DNA of 64,000 nucleotides from an uncultured Oscillospiraceae bacterium. Lineage in GTDB: Bacteria; Bacillota; Clostridia; Oscillospirales; Oscillospiraceae. The DNA lies in contig CANQVL010000003.1 in assembly GCA_947627285.1 (NCBI GenBank), positions 62,001 through 126,000 of the forward strand, read 5' to 3'. Both the position numbers and the translations under genes were made by a program. Shown piece by piece: positions 42,415 to 50,511 of the stretch (its first letter is position 1; the number at the start of each line of letters is the position of its first letter). The notes under the pieces were generated by a model, which was not told the DNA's origin, did not search any database, and saw only the letters and a program-made list of their open reading frames with translations.

Positions 42415-43380
42415 TTACCTCCAGCTCTTCCTTATCCTCGGGTCAAGGAAGCCATACGCAATATCCACCATAAAGTTTGCCAGCACCGTTACGATGGAAA
42501 TAACCAGTACACATGCCTCTACAATGAAGTAATCCCGGCTGTTGATGCCGCGTACCAGCAGATTTCCCAGACCGGAAATGTTGAATACGCTCTCCACGAT
42601 GATGGATCCACCCACCAGGACGCGCATCTGCATACCGATAAGGGTCACAACAGGGATCAAGGCGTTTTTAAGCGTGTGCTTTGTGATAACGCTTCTCTCC
42701 GCTATACCGTTTGCCCTGGCAGTCCGAACATAGTCCTGCTGTATCACCTCGAGGACATTTGAACGCGTCTGCCTTGCCAGTACCGCGAAGGCTGAGAGGC
42801 TTATACATATGACAGGCCATATAGCGTGGCTGACAAAGCCGCTAAAGCTTTCCGACGGAGAGACGTATCCCTGAAGCGGGATCAGGTGCAGCTCACGCGA
42901 AAGCACATAAACGCCCATTATAGCGATCCAGAACTGCGGTACGCCAAGGCAGAAATTTGCGAAAAACGCCAACGAATTGTCCAGGAGTGTCCCGCGCTTC
43001 ACAGCGCTCACAACTCCGGCAAAAACTCCGGTCAGCACACCTATAAAAAGTGCCGGTATGCTCAGTGAGAGCGTGATCGGCAGCCTGGTTTTCAAAAGGT
43101 CGGTTATCCGTTCGCGGGTGAGTATCGATCTGCCGAAGTCACCCTTGAGTATATTCCTCACCCAATTGATGTACTGTACCGCCTGCGGCTTGTCCAGCCC
43201 GAATTCCTCCTTGGTTTGAGCTATTTTTTCCTCTGTTGCCGCCTCACCAAGAGCCAGCTTGACTGGGTCGCCAGGGAGAAGATGGATAATGGAAAAAGCA
43301 AAAATAGAAACAAGGATCAGTGTGAGAAGCGAAACGAGGATACGTTTTAGAAAATAGCCAAACATGGTCTGTCCATCCAC
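42415..43380 (-). CDS. Peptide-type ABC transporter permease (DppB-like)
   Basis: 321 residues, six helices; MFGYFLKRILVSLLTLILVSIFAFSIIHLLPGDPVKLALG is the classical DppB start and the EAA loop lies in QQDYVRTARANGIAE. Two candidate ATGs (43380 and 43365) flank the ideal distance from GGAGGTG; 43380 kept. Six nt before dppC. Confidence 0.92.
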   Translation of the reverse strand: MDGQTMFGYFLKRILVSLLTLILVSIFAFSIIHLLPGDPVKLALGEAATEEKIAQTKEEFGLDKPQAVQYINWVRNILKGDFGRSILTRERITDLLKTRLPITLSLSIPALFIGVLTGVFAGVVSAVKRGTLLDNSLAFFANFCLGVPQFWIAIMGVYVLSRELHLIPLQGYVSPSESFSGFVSHAIWPVICISLSAFAVLARQTRSNVLEVIQQDYVRTARANGIAERSVITKHTLKNALIPVVTLIGMQMRVLVGGSIIVESVFNISGLGNLLVRGINSRDYFIVEACVLVISIVTVLANFMVDIAYGFLDPRIRKSWR

Positions 43381-43459
43381 CTCCGATCATAAATTGCTCA
43401 ACGCGGCGGGACCGCCGATTTACGCAGGCGGTCCCGGTAAATTTTTTCCGCAAGATAAA

Positions 43460-44458
43460 TTATCTGTTCTTTTCCAGCATGGTCATGACCTTTGCCATGC
43501 GGTATGACTTGGCGGCGAACAGGAAGTCCTCGTCAAAGAATTTCCTTTCCAGCTCCAGCCATGTTCCGTCAGTCAGACCAAAGGCGTCGATGTATGCCGC
43601 CTTCGGGACCGTACCGTCAAGGACCTTTGCCGCCTCGGGAAGCGCGTCCATGTTCCTGTCAAGAACAAGGCTGTTCCTGTCCCTCGCGACCTGCCTTCCT
43701 GCCTCGACCATTCCGTAGGTCGCCGCAGCGATCATGAAGTGTACGCCAACCATTTGGTAGCCCAGCTTTGCAAGCGCGTCAAGGTCCAAATCTGGCCTGC
43801 CCTCTTTTGAGCTCAAATCGGGATACCACTTAGGACCTGTGACCTGCTCCGCCAGCTTCCTCAATACCTCCATTCGCTGGTCAAGGTCGCGGATCCTGTT
43901 AAGAGAGAGCACCATAGTCGCGTCAGCGCCGGCCTCACGGTACATACAGCACCTTTCCACCACCTCATCAAAGTCTTTGGTGATGTCCACGTCGGTTCTG
44001 GAGATAAGGATCGCGTCTGTCCCCTCAAGCCCAAGGACGGCAGCGCGCATCCGTGCCGTTCCCTCCTTTTTTGTGCAGACGCCAGCCTTGCTGTCACGCA
44101 GACTGAGATAAGGCTCGCTCTCGTCGGTGATGATGAGGCCGCCGATACCGCAGCGTGCCAACCTGTTTGCGGTGTTGTAAGCATTCAACGGCCTTCCAAA
44201 GCCGCCTTCAGCGTCCACGATCACCGGAATCTTCGCGAACATGCACAGCTTTTCGCACAGCCATACCAGATCATCGACCGTCAGCAATCCCATGTCCGGG
44301 TTCCCGTTCATTGCCATTGACAACTCTCCGCTGCTGATGACCGCGGCCTTGAAGCCGCACAGCTCGGCGCACCGGGTGGAGGCCACATCATAGGTTTCCG
44401 GCAGTATGATCATTTCACCGGTTTTCAAAAGGTCCTTCATAGTTTTTTGCATCGCCAT
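43460..44458 (-). CDS. PEP mutase / isocitrate lyase family enzyme (copy 1)
   Basis: 332 residues from ATG 44458 (SD AAGGAGGAG 8 nt upstream; the open frame extends to 44494). Barrel landmarks of the ICL/PEPM superfamily: IPVIVDAEGGFGRPLNAYNTANRL (metal-binding Asp) and TDAILISRTDVDI. The ICL catalytic KKCGH loop is absent, and the usual IED reads ITD. Family members split or form C-C and P-C bonds of 2-oxo acids (methylisocitrate lyase, oxaloacetase, alkylmalate lyase, PEP mutase); this one cannot be assigned. Paralogue of the preceding gene, 2 nt away. Confidence 0.85.
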   Translation of the reverse strand: MAMQKTMKDLLKTGEMIILPETYDVASTRCAELCGFKAAVISSGELSMAMNGNPDMGLLTVDDLVWLCEKLCMFAKIPVIVDAEGGFGRPLNAYNTANRLARCGIGGLIITDESEPYLSLRDSKAGVCTKKEGTARMRAAVLGLEGTDAILISRTDVDITKDFDEVVERCCMYREAGADATMVLSLNRIRDLDQRMEVLRKLAEQVTGPKWYPDLSSKEGRPDLDLDALAKLGYQMVGVHFMIAAATYGMVEAGRQVARDRNSLVLDRNMDALPEAAKVLDGTVPKAAYIDAFGLTDGTWLELERKFFDEDFLFAAKSYRMAKVMTMLEKNR

Positions 44459-44460
44459 GA

Positions 44461-45477
44461 TCACTCCTCCTTCCTTGAGATCCCCGCGACCCAATCTCCG
44501 ACCATTTCATTCAATGCCGCTACTCTGTATGCGGTGGACTCAGCCATATTTTCCTTACCCCAGATCTTTTCCTCCAGGTCCCACCATTTTCCGCCCTTTT
44601 TCAGCTCCGACGCATCCTTCCCGGCAATAATATCCCTTGCCTCCGGGAAACGGTCACCAAGCTTTTTTATGGCGAGGTTATTTTTGTTCTTCATAACGTC
44701 AAGACCCGCTTCGATCATAAACAGCATTGCAGATTCCAGCAGGTAATGTATCCCAACCAGCTTAAAATTAAGCCCGGACAGTACGTCGAGGTCCACATCA
44801 GGTACGCCGAAATGGTGTGAGAGGTCAGGATAAAATTTAGGACCCGGCACCTGCTGGTGGAGCTTTCTTAGAAACTCATGCTTTTCCTCCTGGCTGCCGG
44901 TGAGGTTATTAAGCGTCAGGATCAGTACAAGGTCAGCTCCCGCCTCATGCAGCAGGTTACAGCGCTCCACAGTCTCGTTGAAGTCCTTGAAGACATCAAG
45001 GTCGGTCCTGGCGATAACAATGCCGCCGGTGCCCGCTACGCCCTCTGCAGCGGCACGTATTTTGGCTGTGGCTACCTTGATGGGCGTGTGCCTCAACCCA
45101 ACCTGGGTGGCGGAGCTCGGACAGTCAGTTATCTCATCTGTAATGAGCACCCCTCCGGCGCCTCCAAGATGTGTGAGCCGGTGGGCGGTATAATATGTGT
45201 TCAGCGGGCTTCCAAAGCCGTCCTCAGCGTCAATACAAACGGGGATAGTGGATGCTCTGGATATACGTTCGCTGATCCATACCTCCTCGTCTGTGGACAG
45301 GACGCCCAGGTCCGGAATTCCCGTATAGGCGCAGCAAAACTCGCTGCTGCTGAGAAGTGTTGCCTTGAAACCGCACATCTCTGCGGTGCGCTGGGACCTG
45401 AAATCATATACCTCCGGAAGGATCAGTATCTCATCGCCCGCTATCAGTTCTTTCATTGTCTTTTTCTTTTCAGTCAT
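44461..45477 (-). CDS. PEP mutase / isocitrate lyase family enzyme (copy 2)
   Basis: 338 residues. Same organisation as copy 1: ILPEVYDFRSQRTAEMCGFKA, IPVCIDAEDGFGSPLNTYYTAHRL (metal site), VLITDEITD, GGIVIARTDLDVFKDFNETVERC. It also lacks a KKCGH loop and has ITD for IED. C-terminal EKIWGKENMAESTAYRVAALNEMV aligns with the end of copy 1. The pair may form a hetero-oligomer or act in sequence. Start supported by its fit after an SD-like AGGATAAC and by the 94-nt gap from the upstream gene. Confidence 0.85.
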   Translation of the reverse strand: MTEKKKTMKELIAGDEILILPEVYDFRSQRTAEMCGFKATLLSSSEFCCAYTGIPDLGVLSTDEEVWISERISRASTIPVCIDAEDGFGSPLNTYYTAHRLTHLGGAGGVLITDEITDCPSSATQVGLRHTPIKVATAKIRAAAEGVAGTGGIVIARTDLDVFKDFNETVERCNLLHEAGADLVLILTLNNLTGSQEEKHEFLRKLHQQVPGPKFYPDLSHHFGVPDVDLDVLSGLNFKLVGIHYLLESAMLFMIEAGLDVMKNKNNLAIKKLGDRFPEARDIIAGKDASELKKGGKWWDLEEKIWGKENMAESTAYRVAALNEMVGDWVAGISRKEE

Positions 45478-45536
45478 ATCTCTGTTATCCTTTCAGGCAC
45501 TAAATTCGTCCGTGTTCAGGCGTATTATCCTCCCTG

Positions 45537-45563
45537 CTCCGGCGGGCAGCCTGCCAGCCGGAG
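45537..45563 (-). other. Intercistronic stem-loop after the solute-binding protein gene
   Basis: CTCCGGC-GGCAG pairs with CTGCC-GCCGGAG with single bulges in a 94-nt gap. No T run follows on the minus strand, so an mRNA 3'-stabilising hairpin is more likely than a terminator, fitting higher expression of the binding-protein gene. Confidence 0.6.
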
Positions 45564-45571
45564 TGAAGATT

Positions 45572-47212
45572 TTATTTTTCCTTCCACGCGGTATTCAACG
45601 TGCATGAATAGAAGCATGCTTCGTTAATGCCGTCGTCATGGAGCTTCGGGCTCTTTACAAATACCATCGGGACCTCCGCAACGGGCTTGTACATGCAGTA
45701 GGTGTCAACCATATCGACCTGTGCCTGGCTCAGGAGTCTGAGCTGCTCCTCATCGTTTGTAGCGGAGATCGCGCCACGGAGGTTCTGGTCCACGGAGTCG
45801 GGCCGGATCATTGAGGAGAGTCCAAGGACTGTTCCGGAAAGCCCCTGGCAGAACATGCTGGCAAGCTGCGTGGGGATACACGGACTGCTCCCTGACGGAT
45901 GGAGAAGCATACCGCTCTTCCAGCCGGTCAGCTCAATGACATATGACGCCATCTCAAGTGTGTTTATCTCCACGTTGATACCCACTTCCGCGAGCTGCTC
46001 CTTGATTATTGTTACCGCGTCTTTTGTCGCGGTGGTGGCAAGAGTTGTTATCGTCGTGTCAAAGCCGTTCGGATAACCCGCCTCCGCCAGAAGCTCCTTT
46101 GCCTTTGCCGGGTCGTAGGGATACCCCTTCACCTCGCTGCTCTCATAGTAATCGCCTACGCAGAACTGGTTACGGGCATTGGCATAGCCATAGTAAACCG
46201 TTTTGGCTATTGTTTCGGTGTCTATGGCGTAGCTCACTGCCTGCCTGACACGAATATCATAGAAGGGGTCGTCCTCGTTAGTACTGTTATAGCAGAGGAT
46301 CGGGACCATATTGTATATCGAGCCCAATGCAACGGTATATCCCTTTTCCTCCATTCCGGACAGGACTGAGAAATCAGCGTTGTACCAAACATCTACCTCG
46401 CTGGATTCAAGCGCGGCCTGGGCAACAAGCCCTGTCTGGTATACGGAAATCGTCACCCCGTCAAGGTATACGTCGCCGTTCCAGTAATTTTCGTTTCTCT
46501 TATAAACGTGCTTTATATCCCTCTGCCACTCTGTTTGGACAAATGGTCCGGTGCCCACGGGCGATGTTTCCATGGCCTCCTCGCCCAGGGTGTCGTATGC
46601 CTCCTTGGAATACATATACCCGCACTCTCTCGCAAGTCCGTATAGAAGCGTTGAGTTCCACTGGGAAAGGTTAAGGCGGATGGTGAGGTCATCGATCACA
46701 TCCACAGACTCAAGCTCACCGATGAGGTTAGTCGCCTTCTGGCTCCGCTCCCTGGTGGTGTCAAGGTTCCACTTTGCCACCTCGGCTGTAAGCTTTGAAC
46801 CGTCAGAGAAAAACACGTTGTCCTTGAGCTTAATTGTGTATGTCTTTGCCTCGGCATCCGACTCATAGCTGTCTGCCAGCCAACATACCACCGCGCCGTC
46901 GGAATTCAGGGAGAATAATCCCTCGATCATCGGCCAGCAGCATATAAAATCCGCGGTGTTACCGGCAATGGTCCATGCCGCGATGCCCGTGGCATCTGCG
47001 GTTATGGCGATGTTAAGCGTGCCTCCACGCTTTTCATCATCCACACTGTTACCGTTTTCACCCTGTCCCTGATTGTTTCCCTGACCGTTTCCCTGTACTT
47101 CTGAGCCGTTGTTTCCGTTGTTTCCGTTGTTTTCATTCTGTTCGTTCCTGGAGCAGGCGACAAGGGAGAGTGCCATTACAAGCGCGAGTATCAAGCAAAT
47201 TACTTTTTTCAT
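45572..47212 (-). CDS. Lipoprotein solute-binding protein of a peptide-type ABC transporter (SBP_bac_5)
   Basis: 546 residues from ATG 47212 (SD GGAGG). Lipoprotein signal ending LSLVAC, then an Asn/Gly/Gln-rich linker of ~45 residues (e.g. NNGNNGSEVQGNGQGNN), then the family-5 binding domain: DEKRGGTLNIAITADATG, ETSPVGTGPFVQTEW, YDIRVRQAVSYAIDTETIA, YDPAKAKELLAEAGYPNGFDT. It captures the substrate outside the cell for the DppBCDF-type importer downstream. Binding specificity (peptide or another small molecule) is not readable from sequence. Confidence 0.92.
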   Translation of the reverse strand: MKKVICLILALVMALSLVACSRNEQNENNGNNGNNGSEVQGNGQGNNQGQGENGNSVDDEKRGGTLNIAITADATGIAAWTIAGNTADFICCWPMIEGLFSLNSDGAVVCWLADSYESDAEAKTYTIKLKDNVFFSDGSKLTAEVAKWNLDTTRERSQKATNLIGELESVDVIDDLTIRLNLSQWNSTLLYGLARECGYMYSKEAYDTLGEEAMETSPVGTGPFVQTEWQRDIKHVYKRNENYWNGDVYLDGVTISVYQTGLVAQAALESSEVDVWYNADFSVLSGMEEKGYTVALGSIYNMVPILCYNSTNEDDPFYDIRVRQAVSYAIDTETIAKTVYYGYANARNQFCVGDYYESSEVKGYPYDPAKAKELLAEAGYPNGFDTTITTLATTATKDAVTIIKEQLAEVGINVEINTLEMASYVIELTGWKSGMLLHPSGSSPCIPTQLASMFCQGLSGTVLGLSSMIRPDSVDQNLRGAISATNDEEQLRLLSQAQVDMVDTYCMYKPVAEVPMVFVKSPKLHDDGINEACFYSCTLNTAWKEK

Positions 47213-47246
47213 ATTAACCTCCTGTTTTTGTTCTGTCTGTTTGGTC

Positions 47247-47269
47247 CCCTGCCTGTGTCCTCGGCAGGG
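47247..47269 (-). other. Leader stem-loop of the solute-binding protein gene
   Basis: CCCTGCC (47247-47253) and GGCAGGG (47263-47269) in the 208-nt gap between the cyclase and binding-protein genes. Apart from this stem I see no promoter or regulatory motif in the gap 47213-47420. Confidence 0.45.
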
Positions 47270-47420
47270 CATTTATACTGTGCAGTCCATAGCCGTACCC
47301 CGGCTCACCCCCCTCCTGACCTGAAAGCGTTCCACATGTCCGTTCGTACAAAGAAGCATATTTACTGCGCCGTAACTGCCGGTGTGATTACAAGCCTTAA
47401 GTATTATTCCCGATCGTGTT

Positions 47421-48101
47421 TCAGAACCCCTCTATCCCCTCTATCGCGTAAACACGAACAGGGCAGGAATCAAGGCCCTTTATGGGCAGCGGGGCAAAGG
47501 AGATGAAAAAGGTCTCCTTTTCAAGCTTGTCCAGGTTTTTCAGGACCTCAAGGAATGTGATATTCTCCGCCATGCAGATGTCGTGGAAGGGCTTTACGTC
47601 CTCGTTGCTGTTTTCGATGGACACCCCGTCGCCAAACCCTACGGACTTGACGCGGTGCTCCACCATCCATTTTGCTGTCTCTTCGTTAACAAAAAGCCTC
47701 TTATCCTCCGGTGTGTTGGTCTTGTCCGTAAACGGAGGCAGCTTATAGGGCGAATCAAGTATGACCACGTCCCCCGGTCTCACCTTGTCTCCCAGCGCGC
47801 GGTCAAGGATCTGCGCCGTAATGTGGCTGTTCGGCTCCGCTTCCTCAATCACGGCGTAAATTCCCCGGCCAATAAAGCTTGTCAGAGGCAGCGAGGCAAC
47901 GTCCGGCCAGGTGTCGTCGTGGTGATACGGGCATTCGCAGTGGGTCCCCAGGTGACTTGTCAGGTCCATGATCGTGTGGAAGTCGGGGATTGGTCCCCCA
48001 GTGTTGAAGCGATACATATGGCAGCGGCGCGTCTCCGTTGCCGGGTCCAGCGGCTTTGTCAGGTCGATCACCCTCAGCCCTCCAAGTTCATATACGCTCA
48101 T
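47421..48101 (-). CDS. Cyclase family protein (kynurenine formamidase-like metal hydrolase)
   Basis: 226 residues. The cyclase/arylformamidase metal-binding motif appears as SHLGTHCECPYHH, with TSFIGRGIYAVI after it and GDVVILDSPYK in the C-terminal half. Family enzymes hydrolyse amide or ester bonds of small molecules (kynurenine formamidase, isatin hydrolase) using Mn or Zn. The operon has no other kynurenine-pathway gene, so tryptophan breakdown is not implied. SD AAGGAGGAG supports the ATG at 48101. Second gene of the operon. Confidence 0.85.
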   Translation of the reverse strand: MSVYELGGLRVIDLTKPLDPATETRRCHMYRFNTGGPIPDFHTIMDLTSHLGTHCECPYHHDDTWPDVASLPLTSFIGRGIYAVIEEAEPNSHITAQILDRALGDKVRPGDVVILDSPYKLPPFTDKTNTPEDKRLFVNEETAKWMVEHRVKSVGFGDGVSIENSNEDVKPFHDICMAENITFLEVLKNLDKLEKETFFISFAPLPIKGLDSCPVRVYAIEGIEGF

Positions 48102-48127
48102 TTCTCCTCCTTATCATTCCGTAAATT

Positions 48128-49042
48128 TTATGGCCGCCGCTCCATCGCGTGGATGAGACGGACGATCATCTCGTGGCACGGGGCGGGTACCCCCAGGCGC
48201 TTTGCCGTATCAACCACCGCTCCGCTTATGGAATCCACCTCGGTCCTCCGCCCGTTTTTGATGTCGGCGTATATCGAGGTGTAGCCGCCTCCGGAGCCCT
48301 TGCAAACATTCTCTACCGACTCTATTGCCTCCGGGACATCAAAGCGTGCACCTCCCTCGGCGTTTGCCACCTCCACAGCCTCACGGCACAGAGCGTGCAT
48401 TGCTGCACGAGCGTCTGGGTCGTCATAAATATACCCCAGCGGCACCTGGAGCACCGCCGTCAGAGCACTTGCCGACGCGTTGGTGAAGAGCTTCATCCAT
48501 ATCTGCTTTTTAACATCGTCGCACACAGAGCACTCAATGCCGCACCTTGTAAATTCCTCCGCAATCTCCCCAAGGCCTTGTCCTCCGCTGCCGGATGACC
48601 CGATGGACGTGTGCCCGGAGCCTCCGTGGAATGTGTATCCGTCGCCCAGAACCGACGCGTTGTGCTGCGTCGTCCCGATGATTACATGTTCCGGGTCCGT
48701 AAAGCGAAGCAGCTTCTCCTCATGACCTGCGCCGTTTTGCAGTGTCATCAAATATGTGTCCTTTCCCAAAAGGCGGCGATTGCTCTCGAGCGCGGACAGA
48801 GTGTACATGGATTTTACGAAAACAATGACAAGGTCCATTTTCCCAAGTGCGGCAGTATCCGTCACAGCTTGTGGAAAAAAGTGCCCCTCGCTTCCGTCCT
48901 TCTCCCTCACAGCCACGCCGTCGGACCGTATCCTGTTTACCCTGCCCTCGTCAACATCAACCAGCCAAACCTGATTCCTGCGGGAAAGGTATGCGCCAAA
49001 CAGCATCCCCATAGCGCCGGCGCCAAGAATAGAAATTTTCAT
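48128..49042 (-). CDS. Ketopantoate reductase-like (PanE/ApbA) oxidoreductase
   Basis: 304 residues from ATG 49042, preceded by GGAAAGAG (a TTG 18 nt further out would overlap the SD). N-terminal Rossmann motif KISILGAGAMGMLFGAYLSRR, VIVFVKSMYT, NGAGHEEKL and the C-terminal catalytic region VKKQIWMKLFTNASASAL. Classical PanE reduces 2-dehydropantoate with NADPH. Since it heads a catabolic-looking operon with a binding-protein transporter, it may act on another 2-oxo acid. First gene of the LacI-controlled operon. Confidence 0.87.
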   Translation of the reverse strand: MKISILGAGAMGMLFGAYLSRRNQVWLVDVDEGRVNRIRSDGVAVREKDGSEGHFFPQAVTDTAALGKMDLVIVFVKSMYTLSALESNRRLLGKDTYLMTLQNGAGHEEKLLRFTDPEHVIIGTTQHNASVLGDGYTFHGGSGHTSIGSSGSGGQGLGEIAEEFTRCGIECSVCDDVKKQIWMKLFTNASASALTAVLQVPLGYIYDDPDARAAMHALCREAVEVANAEGGARFDVPEAIESVENVCKGSGGGYTSIYADIKNGRRTEVDSISGAVVDTAKRLGVPAPCHEMIVRLIHAMERRP

Positions 49043-49124
49043 GTTATTGTCTCTTTCCAATCGTGTGATTTATTCTTCCGCTGCGGACCGTGGCGCCGCA
49101 GTTCCAATAGGTTCAGCAATATGC

Positions 49125-49138
49125 TGAAATCGATTGCA
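49125..49138. promoter_or_regulatory. LacI-family operator O2 (in the operon leader)
   Basis: TGAAATCGATTGCA, a near-perfect 14-bp palindrome with a central CG, the standard LacI/CcpA operator shape. The same site occurs in inverted orientation at 49321-49334. It overlaps a hairpin TTCAGCA-ATA-TGCTGAA (49112-49128). Confidence 0.8.
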
Positions 49139-49284
49139 TTTTTAAAAGTACAAATTCCCTCCTCTCACAGCGCCGCAAATAACCGGTTTGGGCAATAATG
49201 ACCAAATATGCGATTTTTCCCAAAAACTCGTTGGGTCAATTGACAGTTGGAGAAAATTTAACCGCCAATTGTTTTGATATTTCT

Positions 49285-49312
49285 ATTGTAACACAATATT
49301 TTCAAATGTCAA
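49285..49312 (-). promoter_or_regulatory. Promoter of the minus-strand catabolic operon
   Basis: On the minus strand TTGACA (49307-49312), 16-bp spacer, TACAAT (49285-49290). Operator O1 lies 8 bp upstream of the -35 and O2 about 150 bp downstream, giving a leader of ~235 nt to the first gene. Confidence 0.82.
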
Positions 49313-49320
49313 CACATTTT

Positions 49321-49334
49321 TGCAATCGATTTCA
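49321..49334. promoter_or_regulatory. LacI-family operator O1 (between divergent promoters)
   Basis: TGCAATCGATTTCA, the exact reverse complement of O2 (49125-49138). It lies between the divergent promoters of the operon and of the lacI-family gene, 196 bp from O2, a distance that permits DNA looping. The 403-bp gap 49043-49445 contains these operators, both promoters and nothing else I can support. Confidence 0.8.
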
Positions 49335-49365
49335 GATTTTATTTTTCTTTTGTTATTACTACGCC

Positions 49366-49393
49366 TTGACATTTTTAATAAAACATGTAAAAT
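49366..49393 (+). promoter_or_regulatory. Promoter of the LacI-family regulator gene
   Basis: TTGACA (49366-49371), 16-bp spacer, TAAAAT (49388-49393); O1 is 31 bp upstream of the -35. Confidence 0.8.
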
Positions 49394-49445
49394 AAATATG
49401 TACATTTATATCAAACTTGGATTTATCCACTTAGGGGCTGATCGC

Positions 49446-50444
49446 TTGTCGCAGAAAGTCACGATCTATGACATCGCCAAAATCGCCAACGTCTCCCCCA
49501 GTACTGTGTCCCGTGTCGTCAATAACCAGCCGAATGTTAAAAAGTCCACTCGTGCACGGATCATAAAGCTTTTGGAGGAATACAGCTATATTCCTGACGA
49601 GACGGCGCGGAGCCTTGTCACTCAATCATCGCGAATGGTGGGGATTCTCATATCGGACATCCGCACCACTCACCACACCGACGGCGTATTTTACCTCCAG
49701 CGTGAGCTTTCAAAGCACGGCTATTCCTGCCTCATCTACAACACCGGATCGGGTGACGAGGAGCAGCTTCAATACATACAGGTGCTCCAGCAGAAAAAGG
49801 TTGACGCGGCTGTGCTTATGGGTTCCGTCTACCAGACCGAGAATGTCAAGCGCGCACTGAAGAAGTACCTTACCGACATTCCCGTTTTCATATGCAACGG
49901 TGTTATCGACCTGCCCAACGTTTTCAGCATTGTAGCTGACGAGCGCGGGGGTGTCTCGGAATGTGTCAGGCTTCTTTCGGACAAGGGCAGGAAAAACACG
50001 GCGTTTATCGTGAACCACTACACCCCCAGCAACCTTTTAAAGCGCGAGGGCTACGAGGAGGGCGTTGCGCGCTGGTGTTCCGGTAATGAGCCTCTGGTCA
50101 TTGAAACCGGTACGGGCATACCTTTGATATATCAGGCGACCCAGGAGCTCATGCGAAGTCACCCCGACACCAACGGAATGATCTTTTCCGAGGATATGCT
50201 TGCCGTTATCGGCATACGCGCGTTGAAGGAAATGGGTCTGCGCGTACCTGAGGACGTGGCTGTCATCGGCATAAACAATTCAAGCTACACTGAGATGTGC
50301 ACCCCCACACTCACCTCCCTTGACAACATGTTGTACGATCTGAGCATGACCGTGGCAAAGGATGTATACAGCGTCCTGCAGGGTGAGCATATAAGCCGCA
50401 AGGTCATGATCTATTCGGAAATCGTAGAACGCCAATCCACCTGA
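49446..50444 (+). CDS. LacI family transcriptional regulator
   Basis: 332 residues. N-terminal HTH KVTIYDIAKIANVSPSTVSRVVNNQPNVKKSTRARI with hinge helix, then a periplasmic-binding-protein-like effector domain (MVGILISDIRTTHHTDG...MIFSEDMLAVIGIRALKEMG...VAVIGINNSSYTEMCTPTLTSL). TTG 49446 is chosen because the HTH begins three codons later and AGGGG lies 8 nt upstream; further upstream the frame would run through its own promoter. It almost certainly controls the divergent 11-gene operon through the two matching operators. Effector unknown. Confidence 0.92.
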   Translation: MSQKVTIYDIAKIANVSPSTVSRVVNNQPNVKKSTRARIIKLLEEYSYIPDETARSLVTQSSRMVGILISDIRTTHHTDGVFYLQRELSKHGYSCLIYNTGSGDEEQLQYIQVLQQKKVDAAVLMGSVYQTENVKRALKKYLTDIPVFICNGVIDLPNVFSIVADERGGVSECVRLLSDKGRKNTAFIVNHYTPSNLLKREGYEEGVARWCSGNEPLVIETGTGIPLIYQATQELMRSHPDTNGMIFSEDMLAVIGIRALKEMGLRVPEDVAVIGINNSSYTEMCTPTLTSLDNMLYDLSMTVAKDVYSVLQGEHISRKVMIYSEIVERQST

Positions 50445-50475
50445 CCGCGCGAAAGTCTGAATTTACATTAAAAAT

Positions 50476-50511
50476 CGGGAAGGCCCAAGCTTTGGGGCCT
50501 CCCGTTTCCTT
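50476..50511. terminator. Bidirectional terminator between lacI-family gene and cotJC
   Basis: CGGGAAGGCCC pairs with GGGCCTCCCG (one mismatch) followed by TTTCCTTT; serves convergent genes. Confidence 0.85.

Noticed and set aside
47421-48101. Kynurenine pathway (kynB) assignment for the cyclase
   Set aside because: No kynurenine-pathway partner genes are present in the operon; only the family-level motif is supported.
48128-49042. Pantothenate biosynthesis role for the PanE-like gene
   Set aside because: No panB, panC or panD nearby and the gene heads a catabolic-type transporter operon under a LacI regulator; the specific gene name was not assigned.
49043-49160. Short leader peptide in the LacI-operon leader (ATG about 49,139 on the minus strand, 8 codons)
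   Set aside because: The SD spacing is poor and the frame is very short; no codon pattern suggests attenuation.
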